Shown piece after piece: positions 7,394 through 15,867 of a stretch of 64,000 nt of DNA (its first letter is position 1; each line of letters starts with the position of its first letter). The position numbers and the translations under genes are program-made. The notes beneath the pieces were generated by a model. That model made no database searches and was not told where the DNA came from. It was given only the letters and a program-made list of their open reading frames with translations. This DNA comes from UBA10649 sp963842725 (GTDB lineage: Bacteria; Actinomycetota; Actinomycetes; S36-B12), in assembly GCA_963842725.1 (NCBI GenBank), contig CAWJHN010000004.1:1736001-1800000 (forward strand). Direction: 5' to 3'.

Positions 7394-8718
7394 GGGGTGG
7401 CCTGCGTTCCGGTCAGGTCGGGCTCGACGTCGACGCCCATGTCGTGCCCCATTCGGTCGATCTTGGTCTGCAGGTAGACGCGGTTGTGGTCATTGGCGAC
7501 GATCTCGAGCGGGATGCGCTCGGTGATCGTCAGGCCATAGCCCTCGAGGCCGGCGCGCTTGGCCGGGTTGTTGGTCAGCAGGCGCATGCTGCGGATCCCG
7601 AGGTCGGCGAGGATCGAGGCGCCCGTCCCGTAGTCGCGGGCGTCCGCCGGGAGGCCGAGCTCGAGGTTGGCGTCGACCGTGTCTCGGCCGTCGTCCTGAA
7701 GCGTGTAGGCCCGGAGCTTGTGAAGCAGTCCGATGCCGCGGCCCTCGTGCCCCTTGATGTAGAGGACGACGCCACGACCCTCCTCCGCGACCCGGAGGAG
7801 CGCCCCGTGGAGCTGCGGCCCGCAGTCGCAGCGCAGCGAGCCGAAGACATCTCCGGTGAGGCACTCAGAGTGCACGCGCACCAGGACATCCTCACCGTCG
7901 CCCATCTCCCCGACCATGAGGGCGATGTGCTCGGTGTCGTCGGTCTCGCTGCGGTATCCGAACGCGACGAAGTCGCCGTACTCGGTCGGCAGCACGGTCT
8001 CGGCAACCCGGGTGACCAGGCTCTCGTTACGGCGGCGGAAGCGGATCAGGTCGGCGATGGAGGTCATCACGAGGCCGTGCTCGTCCGCGAACGCCCGGCA
8101 CTCGGGCGCATGCATCATCGTCCCGTCGTCATTGACCATCTCGCACAGCGCCCCCGCCGGCGAGAGCCCGGCAAGCCGGGCCAGGTCGACCGCGGCCTCG
8201 GTGTGTCCCGCCCGGCGCAGCACGCCGCCGGGCACTGCCCGCAGCGGCATCACATGGCCGGGTCGGGTCAGGTCCCAGGACTCGGTGGCAGTGTCCGAGA
8301 GCACCTTGATGGTGTGGGCACGATCCTCAGCGGAGATGCCCGTGCCCGCGACGTCGCGGGCGTCGACCGACACCGAGTACGCCGTTCCCTTGCGATCCTC
8401 GTTCACGGCCGTCATGGGCGGCAGGCTCAGCCGATCGAGGATCGCGCCGTCCATGCCGACACAGATGTAGCCGGACGTGTAGCGGATCATGAACGTGGCC
8501 AGCTCGGCATTCGCCTTGGAGGCCGCGAAGATCAGGTCGCCCTCGTTCTCCCGGTCCTCGTCGTCGACGACGATGATGGCCTTCCCCTGCCGAATCGCCT
8601 CGACGGCGTCCTCGACCGTGTCGAGAAGCACGCCGGGGGCGCGCGGCGCGCGCTCCGGCCGCGCCGGGGGCGGCGTCGACTCGTCCTCGACGCCGAACAT
8701 CTCGTCGGCGGGGATCAT
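7390..8718 (-). CDS. ribBA: Bifunctional DHBP synthase / GTP cyclohydrolase II
   Basis: Makes both riboflavin precursors. The N-terminal half (to about residue 205) is 3,4-dihydroxy-2-butanone-4-phosphate synthase, with the acidic motif DDEDRENEGDL. The C-terminal half is GTP cyclohydrolase II, with the zinc cysteines in HSECLTGDVFGSLRCDCG and the GHEGRGIGL motif. An ATG at 8730 exists, but it overlaps the ribosome site GGAGG that serves the ATG at 8718. The 8718 start also forms an ATGA overlap with the ribE stop, so I take 8718 (442 residues). Confidence 0.95.
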   Translation of the reverse strand: MIPADEMFGVEDESTPPPARPERAPRAPGVLLDTVEDAVEAIRQGKAIIVVDDEDRENEGDLIFAASKANAELATFMIRYTSGYICVGMDGAILDRLSLPPMTAVNEDRKGTAYSVSVDARDVAGTGISAEDRAHTIKVLSDTATESWDLTRPGHVMPLRAVPGGVLRRAGHTEAAVDLARLAGLSPAGALCEMVNDDGTMMHAPECRAFADEHGLVMTSIADLIRFRRRNESLVTRVAETVLPTEYGDFVAFGYRSETDDTEHIALMVGEMGDGEDVLVRVHSECLTGDVFGSLRCDCGPQLHGALLRVAEEGRGVVLYIKGHEGRGIGLLHKLRAYTLQDDGRDTVDANLELGLPADARDYGTGASILADLGIRSMRLLTNNPAKRAGLEGYGLTITERIPLEIVANDHNRVYLQTKIDRMGHDMGVDVEPDLTGTQATP

Positions 8719-9311
8719 GGGTTCCTCCATTGAATCAGGCGCTCGACGTACTTGGCGATGGCGTCCACCTCGACGTTCACGAGATCCCCAACTCTACGTT
8801 CCCCGAGCGTGGTCTCTGCCAGCGTGGTGGGGATCAGGGATACCGTGAACGCGTCGTCCTCGACCGACACGACCGTCAGCGACACACCGTCGACCGCGAT
8901 CGAGCCCTTCTCGACGACATAGCGAGCCAGCCCGTCGGGCAGGGCGAAGCGCATGGCCGTCCAGTTCTGCGAAGGCTCGACCGACAGGACGGTCGCCGTG
9001 CCGTCGACGTGGCCCTGGACCAGGTGGCCGCCGATCCGGGCGTCCATCCGTGCTGCCCGCTCCAGGTTGACCGGCGAGCCCGCGGCAAGGGCGGAGAGGG
9101 AGCTGCGACGGAGCGTCTCGGCCATGACGTTGGCGGTGAAGGAGTCCTCGGCGAGATCGACCACCGTCAGGCATACGCCGTTCACGGCGATCGAGTCGCC
9201 GTGGCGCGCGTCGGACAGCACGACCGATCCGGCGATCTGCAGCCGGACGGCGTCGTCGAGCTGCTCGATGCCGAGGATCCGCCCGCGTTCCTCAACGATG
9301 CCCGTGAACAT
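8715..9311 (-). CDS. ribE: Riboflavin synthase, alpha chain
   Basis: Dismutates two ribityllumazines to riboflavin plus the pyrimidine that RibH reuses. The 198-residue protein contains the expected pair of lumazine-binding domains. The first starts MFTGIVEERGRI and has AVNGVCLTV; the second has VEKGSIAVDGVSLTVV. The frame is open further upstream, but MFTGIVEE is the invariant family N-terminus, so the start is 9311. It overlaps the restored end of ribD by about 20 bases and couples to ribBA by ATGA. Confidence 0.95.
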   Translation of the reverse strand: MFTGIVEERGRILGIEQLDDAVRLQIAGSVVLSDARHGDSIAVNGVCLTVVDLAEDSFTANVMAETLRRSSLSALAAGSPVNLERAARMDARIGGHLVQGHVDGTATVLSVEPSQNWTAMRFALPDGLARYVVEKGSIAVDGVSLTVVSVEDDAFTVSLIPTTLAETTLGERRVGDLVNVEVDAIAKYVERLIQWRNP

Positions 9312-10327
9312 TCCTGATGACTCCTTCCACCACGACATCCTCCCCCATCACCTGAACACTGCGTACCGCCACGTCCATGCCCGCGACCAGCCGCGGCAGC
9401 GCCACCGGGCCAGCCCCGAGGAGCAGCGGTGCCGACGTACCACACCACCTCGTCGACGAGGCCCGCATCGAGGAGCGCGGCGGCCAGGGTCGGACCCCCC
9501 TCGACGAGCGCGTGCTGGACGTCGGCCCGGAGCAGGTCGTGCATCAGGCTCGCCGGGTCGCCGTCAGGCACGAGCAGGGTCGGGGCCGCGGCATCGAGAA
9601 CGCGGGCGTCCGGGGGCAGGTGCCGCCGGCCCACCACGACCCGCAGGGGCTGCCTGTCCCGGAGCGTGCCGTCGGAGTCGCGAGCGGTCAGGTGCGGGTC
9701 GTCGATGAGCGCCGTCCCGGTACCGACCACGATCGCATCGACGACGCTCCGCATCGCGTGCGCGTGGGCGCGCGAGGTCAGCCCGGTGATGTCGGTCGGT
9801 CCCCCCGACGCGTCCGCGACCCGCCCATCGAGGCTCATCGCGCACTTGAGGGTCACCAGCGGCCGCCCGTGGAGCCGGACGTGCTCCCACGCCCGGTTGG
9901 CATGCGCCGCCTCGTCCCGGCAGACGCCCCCGATGACCTCGACACCCGCCGCCCTCAACTCGTGCTCGCCCCCGCCGGCCTCCGGCATGGGATCGGCGCA
10001 CGCGAACACGACGCGCGACACGCCGGCATCGATCAGCGCCCTCGTGCAGGGCCCGGTCCGGCCGGTATGACGGCAGGGCTCGAGGGTCACGACCGCCGTC
10101 GCGCCGCGGGCACGCGGCCCGGCCTCGGTCAGCGCATCGACCTCTGCGTGAGGCGTGCCCGCACCGCGGTGATGACCCCGGCCCACGACCACGCCGGAGT
10201 CATCGACGATCACGCAGCCGACGCGCGGGTTCGGCGAGGACGCGACATCCGGTGCCAGCGAGAGCGTGATCGCCTCGCGCATGTGACCGATCCATGCCTG
10301 CGGTTCGCCGACTGAGTCCACATCCAC
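9292..10327 (-). CDS. ribD: RibD deaminase/reductase, frameshift near 9430
   Basis: Bifunctional riboflavin enzyme: the N-terminal deaminase acts on the pyrimidine and the C-terminal reductase reduces the ribosyl side chain. The deaminase zinc motif is clear (TPHAEVDAL with TLEPCRHTGRTGPC), and the reductase region carries CAMSLDGRVA and LVEGGPTLAAAL. Near 9430 the frame slips: reading on as is gives low-complexity sequence, while one added base gives LLLGAGPVALPRLVAG and then MGEDVVVEGVIRNVHGHR with a stop at 9292, the normal RibD end. As this is an essential-pathway gene, a sequencing error is likely. It heads the rib cluster. Confidence 0.88.
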
Positions 10328-10425
10328 GAGTGTGCCGTCCGGTCCCGGCGACGGGCACCGTGGGTGTCCTTTCGTCCGGGGGAAGGGCCTGATCCGTCCC
10401 GTCGGTGATGCGAGAGGATGGCGGC

Positions 10426-11322
10426 ATGCTCATCGGCGTTGACTGGGGCGGCACCAAGATCGAGGTCGTCGCCCTCGAGCGGGACGGCACCGAGCTGGCC
10501 CGCATCCGGCAGGGCACGCCGCGGGGCGACTACGACGGGTGCCTCGCGCTCGTCCGCGAGCTCGTCGAGCGGATCGAGGCGCAGACCGGCTCCACCGGTT
10601 CCGTCGGGATCGGCATCCCCGGCTCGCTCGAGCCCCGCACCCGCGCCGGCAAGGGCGGCAGCTCGACCTGGATCAACGGCCGGCCGGTGGAGGCCGATCT
10701 CAACCGCGTCCTCGGCAGGGAGATCCGCATCGAGAACGACGCCGACTGCTTCGCGGCGTCGGAAGCGATCGACGGCGCGGGGGTCGGGCACCGAGTGGTC
10801 TTCGGCGTGATCCTGGCCAGCGGGGCCGGGGCCGGGATCGCCATCGACGGACGCGCGCACCACGGCCCGAACAACAGCGCCGGCGAGTGGGGCCACAACC
10901 CCCTTCCGATGCCCGACCTGACCGAGCTGCCCGGCGCGGCCTGCTACTGCGGCAAGCACGGGTGCCTGGAGACCTGGATCTCCGGCTACGCCTTCTCGCG
11001 CGACTACGCCCGGCACAGCGGGGTCGATCTCGAGCCGGCCGAGATCATCTCGCGCCGGCGTGCCGGCGAGCGCCTCGCCGATCTCGTTTACCGGCGCTAT
11101 GCGGACCGGGTCGCCCGCGGGCTCTCGGTCGTCGTGAACACCCTGGACCCCGACGTCCTCGTGCTCGGCGGTGGCATGAGCAACATCGACGAGCTCTACG
11201 ACGACCTGCCTCCCCTCATCGGGCGCTACGCGTTCTCCACGGTCTTCCACACGCCGGTCGTCCGGTCCGTGCACGGCGACTCCAGCGGCGTGCGCGGAGC
11301 GGCGTGGCTGTGGCGCGGATGA
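10426..11322 (+). CDS. ROK-family sugar kinase (fructokinase-like)
   Basis: Phosphorylates a hexose with ATP. The 298 residues show the ATP-binding GVDWGGTKIEVVAL at the N-terminus, the catalytic Asp in ENDADCFAASEA, and the ROK zinc motif CYCGKHGCLETWISG. The WISG variant and GEWGHNPLP resemble Mak-type fructokinases rather than glucokinases. The start is ATG at 10426, with GAGAGG upstream; an earlier ATG at 10405 lacks a good site. It is divergent from ribD and followed at 42 bases by a phosphatase gene on the same strand. Confidence 0.88.
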   Translation: MLIGVDWGGTKIEVVALERDGTELARIRQGTPRGDYDGCLALVRELVERIEAQTGSTGSVGIGIPGSLEPRTRAGKGGSSTWINGRPVEADLNRVLGREIRIENDADCFAASEAIDGAGVGHRVVFGVILASGAGAGIAIDGRAHHGPNNSAGEWGHNPLPMPDLTELPGAACYCGKHGCLETWISGYAFSRDYARHSGVDLEPAEIISRRRAGERLADLVYRRYADRVARGLSVVVNTLDPDVLVLGGGMSNIDELYDDLPPLIGRYAFSTVFHTPVVRSVHGDSSGVRGAAWLWRG

Positions 11323-11364
11323 CCGTTCCCCGTTCCTGCACGACTACCCGGTGGAGATGACGCG

Positions 11365-12183
11365 GTGACCATGACGGATGAGGACCTCGAGCGGCGATTC
11401 GCGTTCGCGCACGACCTGATCCGGTCGGCCGGCGCCCTCGCCCTGTCGTACTACCGAGATCTCGGCTCGCTCGACGTGCGCATGAAGGGCCGGCAGGATC
11501 ACGTGAGCCAGGCCGACGTCGAAACCGAGGCGCTGATCCGGGAGGCCCTGCTCGACGCGTACCCCCTCGACGACTTCGTGGGCGAGGAGAGCGGCAGCCA
11601 CGACCGGGGCCAGGGTCGGGGCGCCTGGGTGGTCGACCCCATCGACGGGACCCAGCCATTCCTGCTGGGCATCCCGACCTGGTGCATCTCGATCGCGTTC
11701 GTCGCGGACGACGAGGTGCAGCTCGGGCTGGTCCTCAACCCCGTGACCGACGAGCTGTTCGCCGCCCGACGGGGGCACGGCGCCACGCTCAACGGCGCGA
11801 CGATCCACGTCCGCGACGCGGCCACCCTGGCTGACGGACTCACGACCGTCGGCTGCTCGTCTCGAACCGGCGCAGCCGATCTCAGCGTCATGGTGGGTCG
11901 CCTGCTGACCGCAGGCGGCATGTACCACCGAACCGGGTCGGGTGCGTGGAGCCTGTGCTACGTCGCCGGCGGTCGACTGATCGGCTACGTCGAGATGAGC
12001 ATCAACTCCTGGGACTGCCTCGCGGCCGTACTGCTCGTCAGCGAGGCCGGCGGCCGGGTGAGCGACTTCCTGCACCAGAACGGGATCGCCGGTGGGGGGC
12101 CCCTCGTCGCCGGCACGCCCGACGTGTACGACGCTCTCGTTGACGTGATGCCCGCGTCCGCGCGGGCGCGCCTCGCGCAGTAG
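11365..12183 (+). CDS. Inositol monophosphatase-family phosphatase
   Basis: Mg-dependent phosphatase of the FIG superfamily (inositol monophosphatase, histidinol-phosphatase HisN, or a sugar phosphatase). The motifs are GEESG (about 74), VVDPIDGTQPF (about 93-103) and SWDCLAAVLLVSEAGG (about 215-230), together supplying the metal-binding acidic residues. The usual DGTxNF is DGTQPF here. Pairing with a sugar kinase gene suggests sugar-phosphate metabolism; a HisN role is possible, since hisE-hisG lie nearby but in another operon. GTG at 11365 is favoured because GGTGGAG lies just upstream; ATG at 11371 is possible. Confidence 0.85.
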   Translation: MTMTDEDLERRFAFAHDLIRSAGALALSYYRDLGSLDVRMKGRQDHVSQADVETEALIREALLDAYPLDDFVGEESGSHDRGQGRGAWVVDPIDGTQPFLLGIPTWCISIAFVADDEVQLGLVLNPVTDELFAARRGHGATLNGATIHVRDAATLADGLTTVGCSSRTGAADLSVMVGRLLTAGGMYHRTGSGAWSLCYVAGGRLIGYVEMSINSWDCLAAVLLVSEAGGRVSDFLHQNGIAGGGPLVAGTPDVYDALVDVMPASARARLAQ

Positions 12184-12195
12184 CGGGCGGTCGCC

Positions 12196-12864
12196 TCAGG
12201 GGCGGGCGCCGTTCTCGGCTATCGCCCGCAGCTGCTCCACCATGAGCGAAGGATCCTCCGCGCGGTAGACCGCCGAGCCGGCGACGAAGACGTCGGCACC
12301 GGCGGCAGCGCACCTCTCGATGGTCTCGACGTCGACGCCGCCGTCGACCTGCACCCAGATGTCCACGTCGGCGGCGTCGGCCAGCCGCCGCGCGTGCTGG
12401 ACCTTGGCCATCATGTCGGCCATGAACGCCTGGCCGCCGAAGCCCGGCTCGACGGTCATCACGAGGATCATGTCGATGCCGCGGACCAGCCCCTCGATCA
12501 CCTTCAGCGACGTGCCGGGCTTCACTGCCACGCCCGCACGGGCACCGGCCGCCCGGATGTCCCTGGCCACCTGCCGCGGCTTGGCCGCCGCCTCGACATG
12601 GAAGGTCACGCTGGCGGCGCCGACCTCGGCATAGGCGGGCGCCCACCGGTCCGGGTCCTCGATCATGAGGTGGCAGTCGGCGGGGATCTCGATCTGCTTC
12701 AGCAGGGACTCGACGACCGGCAGCCCGAAGGTCATGTTGGGCACGAAGTGGTTGTCCATGACATCAAGGTGGATCCAGTCCGCTGCCACCTGGACCCGTC
12801 GCACCTCCGCCGCCAGGTCGGCAAGGTTGGCGTTGAGGACGCTCGGCGAAATCTGCATGCCCAC
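12196..12864 (-). CDS. rpe: Ribulose-phosphate 3-epimerase
   Basis: Interconverts ribulose-5-phosphate and xylulose-5-phosphate in the pentose phosphate pathway. This is a 222-residue TIM barrel with the family motifs ISPSVLNANLADLA, DWIHLDVMDNHFVPNMTFG (metal-binding His and Asp), MTVEPGFGGQAF and QVDGGVD. It starts the rpe-to-metK side of this minus-strand run and sits 9 bases after rsmB. Confidence 0.97.
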   Translation of the reverse strand: MGMQISPSVLNANLADLAAEVRRVQVAADWIHLDVMDNHFVPNMTFGLPVVESLLKQIEIPADCHLMIEDPDRWAPAYAEVGAASVTFHVEAAAKPRQVARDIRAAGARAGVAVKPGTSLKVIEGLVRGIDMILVMTVEPGFGGQAFMADMMAKVQHARRLADAADVDIWVQVDGGVDVETIERCAAAGADVFVAGSAVYRAEDPSLMVEQLRAIAENGARP

Positions 12865-12873
12865 GGCTGAACC

Positions 12874-14253
12874 CTAGTCCGAGCCCTCGGCCGCCGGAGA
12901 TCGACGGAGCACTGCGAGGAACATGGCGTCGGTGCCGTGCCGGTGCGGCCACAGCTGCGCGAAGGGACCGTCACCGATGTCGGCAAGTCCCGGCAGGAGA
13001 GTCCGGGCGTCGAGCAGCTCGAGATCCGTGCGACCGCGCATGACGTCGGAGACGACGAACTCCGTCTCCGCAAGGTGCGGCGAGCACGTGACGTACGCGA
13101 TCACGCCCCCCGGGCGGGTGGCCGCCACCGCAGCACGCAGCAGGTCGCGCTGGATGCCGCCGAGCGCGGCGAGGTCGGCCGGCGTTCGTCGCCACCGCGA
13201 CTCCGGTCGGCGGCGCAGCGCCCCGAGTCCCGTGCATGGCGCGTCGACCAGTACCCGGTCGAAGAGCTGATCGTCCCACGGGGCGTGTCGCGAGTCGCCG
13301 ACGATGACCGTCGATGTCGACCCGGCTGCAAGGGACCCGGCCACCAGCTCGGCGCGGTGCGGATGCTGCTCCACGGCGAGCAACCGGGCTCCGCGCTCGG
13401 CCGCCAGCCCCTCGAGGAGGGCCGCCTTGCCGCCCGGTCCGGCGCAGGCATCCAGCCAGATGACGTCGGGTCCGTCCAACGGGGCCGCCGCCAGCGCCAG
13501 CGCCACGAGCTGGCTGCCCTCGTCCTGCACCCCGGCTCGACCGTCGCGCACGCAGGCCAGCGCCTCGGGCGGCCCGTCGACGACGATGCCGGCCAGCGGC
13601 GACCACGAGCCGGGCTCGACCCCGGGCAGCGCGAGGAGCTCCTCGATCGTCATCCGCCCGGGTCGGGCCACCAGCACGGGCCGCGCCGGGGTGTTGTCAG
13701 CGGCGAGGAGCGCCACGAGCTCGTCGCGTCGCGGGCCGAGCGCGTCACGCATGGCCCGGACGATCCACGCCGGGTGCGACCACCGGGTGGCCAGCCACTC
13801 GACGTCGTCGTCGGCCCGGTCACCGCGCAGCTGATCAGCCCACCCCTGCTCGTCGTGCCGGGTCACCTTGCGAAGGACGGCATTGACGAAGCCCGCCCGG
13901 GCGTCGGCGCCCGATCGCGGCCCGAGACCGCGCGCCAGGTCGCACGAGGAGTCGACCGCCGCGTGGTCGGGCACCCGCATCGCCAGGATCTGGTGGGTCC
14001 CGAGTCGCAGGACGTCACGCAGGGCCGGCTCGACCTTCTGCCACGGTCGGGTCACGCAGGTGGCCAGGATCGCGTCGTACCACCCGCTCCAGCGCAGGGT
14101 CCCGTAGCCCAGCTCGGTCGCGAACGCTGCATCGCGTCCGCTCAGGCCCAGCCCGTGGAGGATCTGAGGCATGACCAGGTTGGCGTATGCGTCGTCCTCC
14201 CGGACGGCGCGCAGGAGTTCCCGTGCGGCGGCGCGCGGCTGGTCGTCCGTCAT
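12874..14253 (-). CDS. rsmB: 16S rRNA m5C967 methyltransferase
   Basis: Methylates cytosine 967 of 16S rRNA using SAM. The N-terminal NusB-like domain (about 1-150, with ARELLRAVREDDAYAN) is followed by the methyltransferase domain. Visible are the SAM site LDACAGPGGKAALLE, the catalytic DAPCTGLGALRRRPESRW and the second catalytic Cys in VTCSPH. The 459-residue length is normal. The start overlaps the fmt stop by four bases, the classic def-fmt-rsmB linkage. Confidence 0.95.
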   Translation of the reverse strand: MTDDQPRAAARELLRAVREDDAYANLVMPQILHGLGLSGRDAAFATELGYGTLRWSGWYDAILATCVTRPWQKVEPALRDVLRLGTHQILAMRVPDHAAVDSSCDLARGLGPRSGADARAGFVNAVLRKVTRHDEQGWADQLRGDRADDDVEWLATRWSHPAWIVRAMRDALGPRRDELVALLAADNTPARPVLVARPGRMTIEELLALPGVEPGSWSPLAGIVVDGPPEALACVRDGRAGVQDEGSQLVALALAAAPLDGPDVIWLDACAGPGGKAALLEGLAAERGARLLAVEQHPHRAELVAGSLAAGSTSTVIVGDSRHAPWDDQLFDRVLVDAPCTGLGALRRRPESRWRRTPADLAALGGIQRDLLRAAVAATRPGGVIAYVTCSPHLAETEFVVSDVMRGRTDLELLDARTLLPGLADIGDGPFAQLWPHRHGTDAMFLAVLRRSPAAEGSD

Positions 14254-15173
14254 TCGAAGAAGTCCTCACTCGCCAGCCGCGCCCCTCGGGCCCAGTCGGT
14301 CGCCGCCATCGCCTTCCGATCCTGCGGCTGGACCTCGCCGAGCCGGATGGGGCTCGTGGCGGTGCCGACCAGGACCTCGCGCTTGGTGACCCGCAGGGTG
14401 CCAGGCGCCATCGGGGCCGCGTCGGGGGCGATCAGCACCGGATGGATGCGGAGCCGGTGCTCGCCGATCATGGTCCAGGCCCCTGGCGCCGGGGTACAGG
14501 CTCGGATCTGGCGATCGACCCCGATCGCCGGCAGGTCCCACCGCACGCGGGCGTCCTCGACCGTGAGCTTCGGGGCCAGGCTCGGCTCGCCAGCCTGCGG
14601 CACCGCCCGGACGGCACCGTCCTCGATCGCGTCCAAGGTGGCGACCAGCAGCCCGGCGCCCGTGACTGCGAGCCGGTCCAACAGGTCACCGGACGTGTCA
14701 TGCGGGCCGATCGCCTCGGTGACGGTGCCATAGACCGGCCCGGTGTCCATGCCCTCGTCGAGGGCGAACGTCGTCGCGCCGGTGATGTCGTCGCCGTGCC
14801 GGATCGCATGCTGCACCGGTGCCGCGCCACGCCACGACGGCAGCAGCGAGAAGTGGAGGTTCACCCAGCCGTGCCCTGGGACCGCGAGGATCGGTGCCGG
14901 GATCAGGCCGCCATAGGCCACGATCGCAGCGCAGTCCGGCGCCAGGGTCCGAAGGCGCTCTGCGAACAGCTCGTCGCGCGGGGATGGCGGTGTCAGGACC
15001 TCGAGCCCCGCGTCGATGGCGAACTGCGCGACGGGTGAGGGGACCGGCCTGCTGCTGCGGCCGACCGGCGCCGCGGGGCGCGTGAGCACCGCCACCACCT
15101 CATGTCGCGAGTCGAGGATGGCCCGCAGGGCCGTGACCGCGACCTCCGGCGTGCCCGCGAAGAGGCACCTCAT
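14250..15173 (-). CDS. fmt: Methionyl-tRNA formyltransferase
   Basis: Formylates Met-tRNA(fMet) with 10-formyltetrahydrofolate, making the initiator tRNA. The 307-residue protein starts MRCLFAGTPEVAVTAL and has the catalytic block VNLHFSLLPSWRGAAPVQHA (Asn, His; about 108-127) and then ITGATTFALDEGMDTG. The C-terminal OB-like domain begins about residue 210. It is 7 bases after def and overlaps rsmB, so the formylation/deformylation pair is one unit. Confidence 0.97.
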   Translation of the reverse strand: MRCLFAGTPEVAVTALRAILDSRHEVVAVLTRPAAPVGRSSRPVPSPVAQFAIDAGLEVLTPPSPRDELFAERLRTLAPDCAAIVAYGGLIPAPILAVPGHGWVNLHFSLLPSWRGAAPVQHAIRHGDDITGATTFALDEGMDTGPVYGTVTEAIGPHDTSGDLLDRLAVTGAGLLVATLDAIEDGAVRAVPQAGEPSLAPKLTVEDARVRWDLPAIGVDRQIRACTPAPGAWTMIGEHRLRIHPVLIAPDAAPMAPGTLRVTKREVLVGTATSPIRLGEVQPQDRKAMAATDWARGARLASEDFFE

Positions 15174-15180
15174 CGGGCGC

Positions 15181-15726
15181 CTACAGCCAGCGGCTGGAGA
15201 TGGAGTGCGGGCTCACGCGAAAGGCGGGCGCCGGCTCCCCGAACCAGTCTGACTCGCGGATCACCTTCATGGCCTCCTTGCGCATCTCCGGGTCGAGCCG
15301 ATCGATGAACAGGATGCCGTCGAGGTGGTCGGTCTCGTGCTGGACCGCCCGGGCGAGCAGTTCGGCACCCTCGATGGTCACCGGCTCGCCGTGCATGTTC
15401 ATGCCCTTGGCGATGACGCGCATCGCCCGCGGGGTGTCGAACGAGAGGTCGGGTAGCGACAGGCAGCCCTCCTCGCCCAGTTGCACGTCGTCCGACAGGT
15501 CGAGGTCGGGATTGATGAGGTGGCCGATCTCGTCGTCGACCCAGTAGGTGAAGACGCGCAGGGAGACGCCGATCTGCGGGGCGGCCAGTCCGGCGCCGGG
15601 AGCGTCGACCATCGTGTCGGTGAGGTCCTTGACCAGCTTGCGCAACTCCTTGTCGAACGTCTCGACGGGCGCAGCGGGGGTACGAAGAACCGGGTCGCCG
15701 AAGAGGCGGATGGTTTGGACGGCCAT
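15181..15726 (-). CDS. def: Peptide deformylase
   Basis: Removes the formyl group from nascent proteins using a bound metal. The 181 residues carry all three motifs: GAGLAAPQIG (about 44-53), EEGCLSLP (metal-binding Cys, about 106) and QHETDHLDGILF (metal-binding His residues, HExxH). It starts a def-fmt-rsmB unit. The 140 bases upstream, to the end of priA, are mostly taken by a 30-bp-arm palindrome, so def probably has its own promoter between 15727 and 15768. Confidence 0.97.
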   Translation of the reverse strand: MAVQTIRLFGDPVLRTPAAPVETFDKELRKLVKDLTDTMVDAPGAGLAAPQIGVSLRVFTYWVDDEIGHLINPDLDLSDDVQLGEEGCLSLPDLSFDTPRAMRVIAKGMNMHGEPVTIEGAELLARAVQHETDHLDGILFIDRLDPEMRKEAMKVIRESDWFGEPAPAFRVSPHSISSRWL

Positions 15727-15768
15727 GGGCCAAGTGTATGGGTGGCGGGGCTGCTCCCCCGCCCCGCC

Positions 15769-15845
15769 GACACCCCGTCGACCTTGAGGTTGGCGGCGGA
15801 AAACGCGGAGCGTTTCGCCGCCAACCTCAAGGTCGACGGGGTGTC
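15769..15845. repeat. 30-bp-arm palindrome between priA and def
   Basis: Two perfect 30-base arms (15769-15798 and 15816-15845) surround 17 bases. Those contain an inner 6-bp stem (15801-15806/15810-15815) with a 3-base loop, offset by a two-base bulge. The layout (long outer stem, 6-bp inner stem, triloop) repeats that of the palindrome at 3009-3074, although the sequences differ. It lies after the priA stop and before def on the same strand. A terminator or a dispersed palindromic element fits. Confidence 0.8.
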
Positions 15846-15867
15846 GGGTTCGGATGGGGGGTTGGGG

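Noticed and set aside
10328..10425. FMN riboswitch before ribD
   Set aside because: The 98-base gap is too short for the FMN element and its conserved boxes are not seen.
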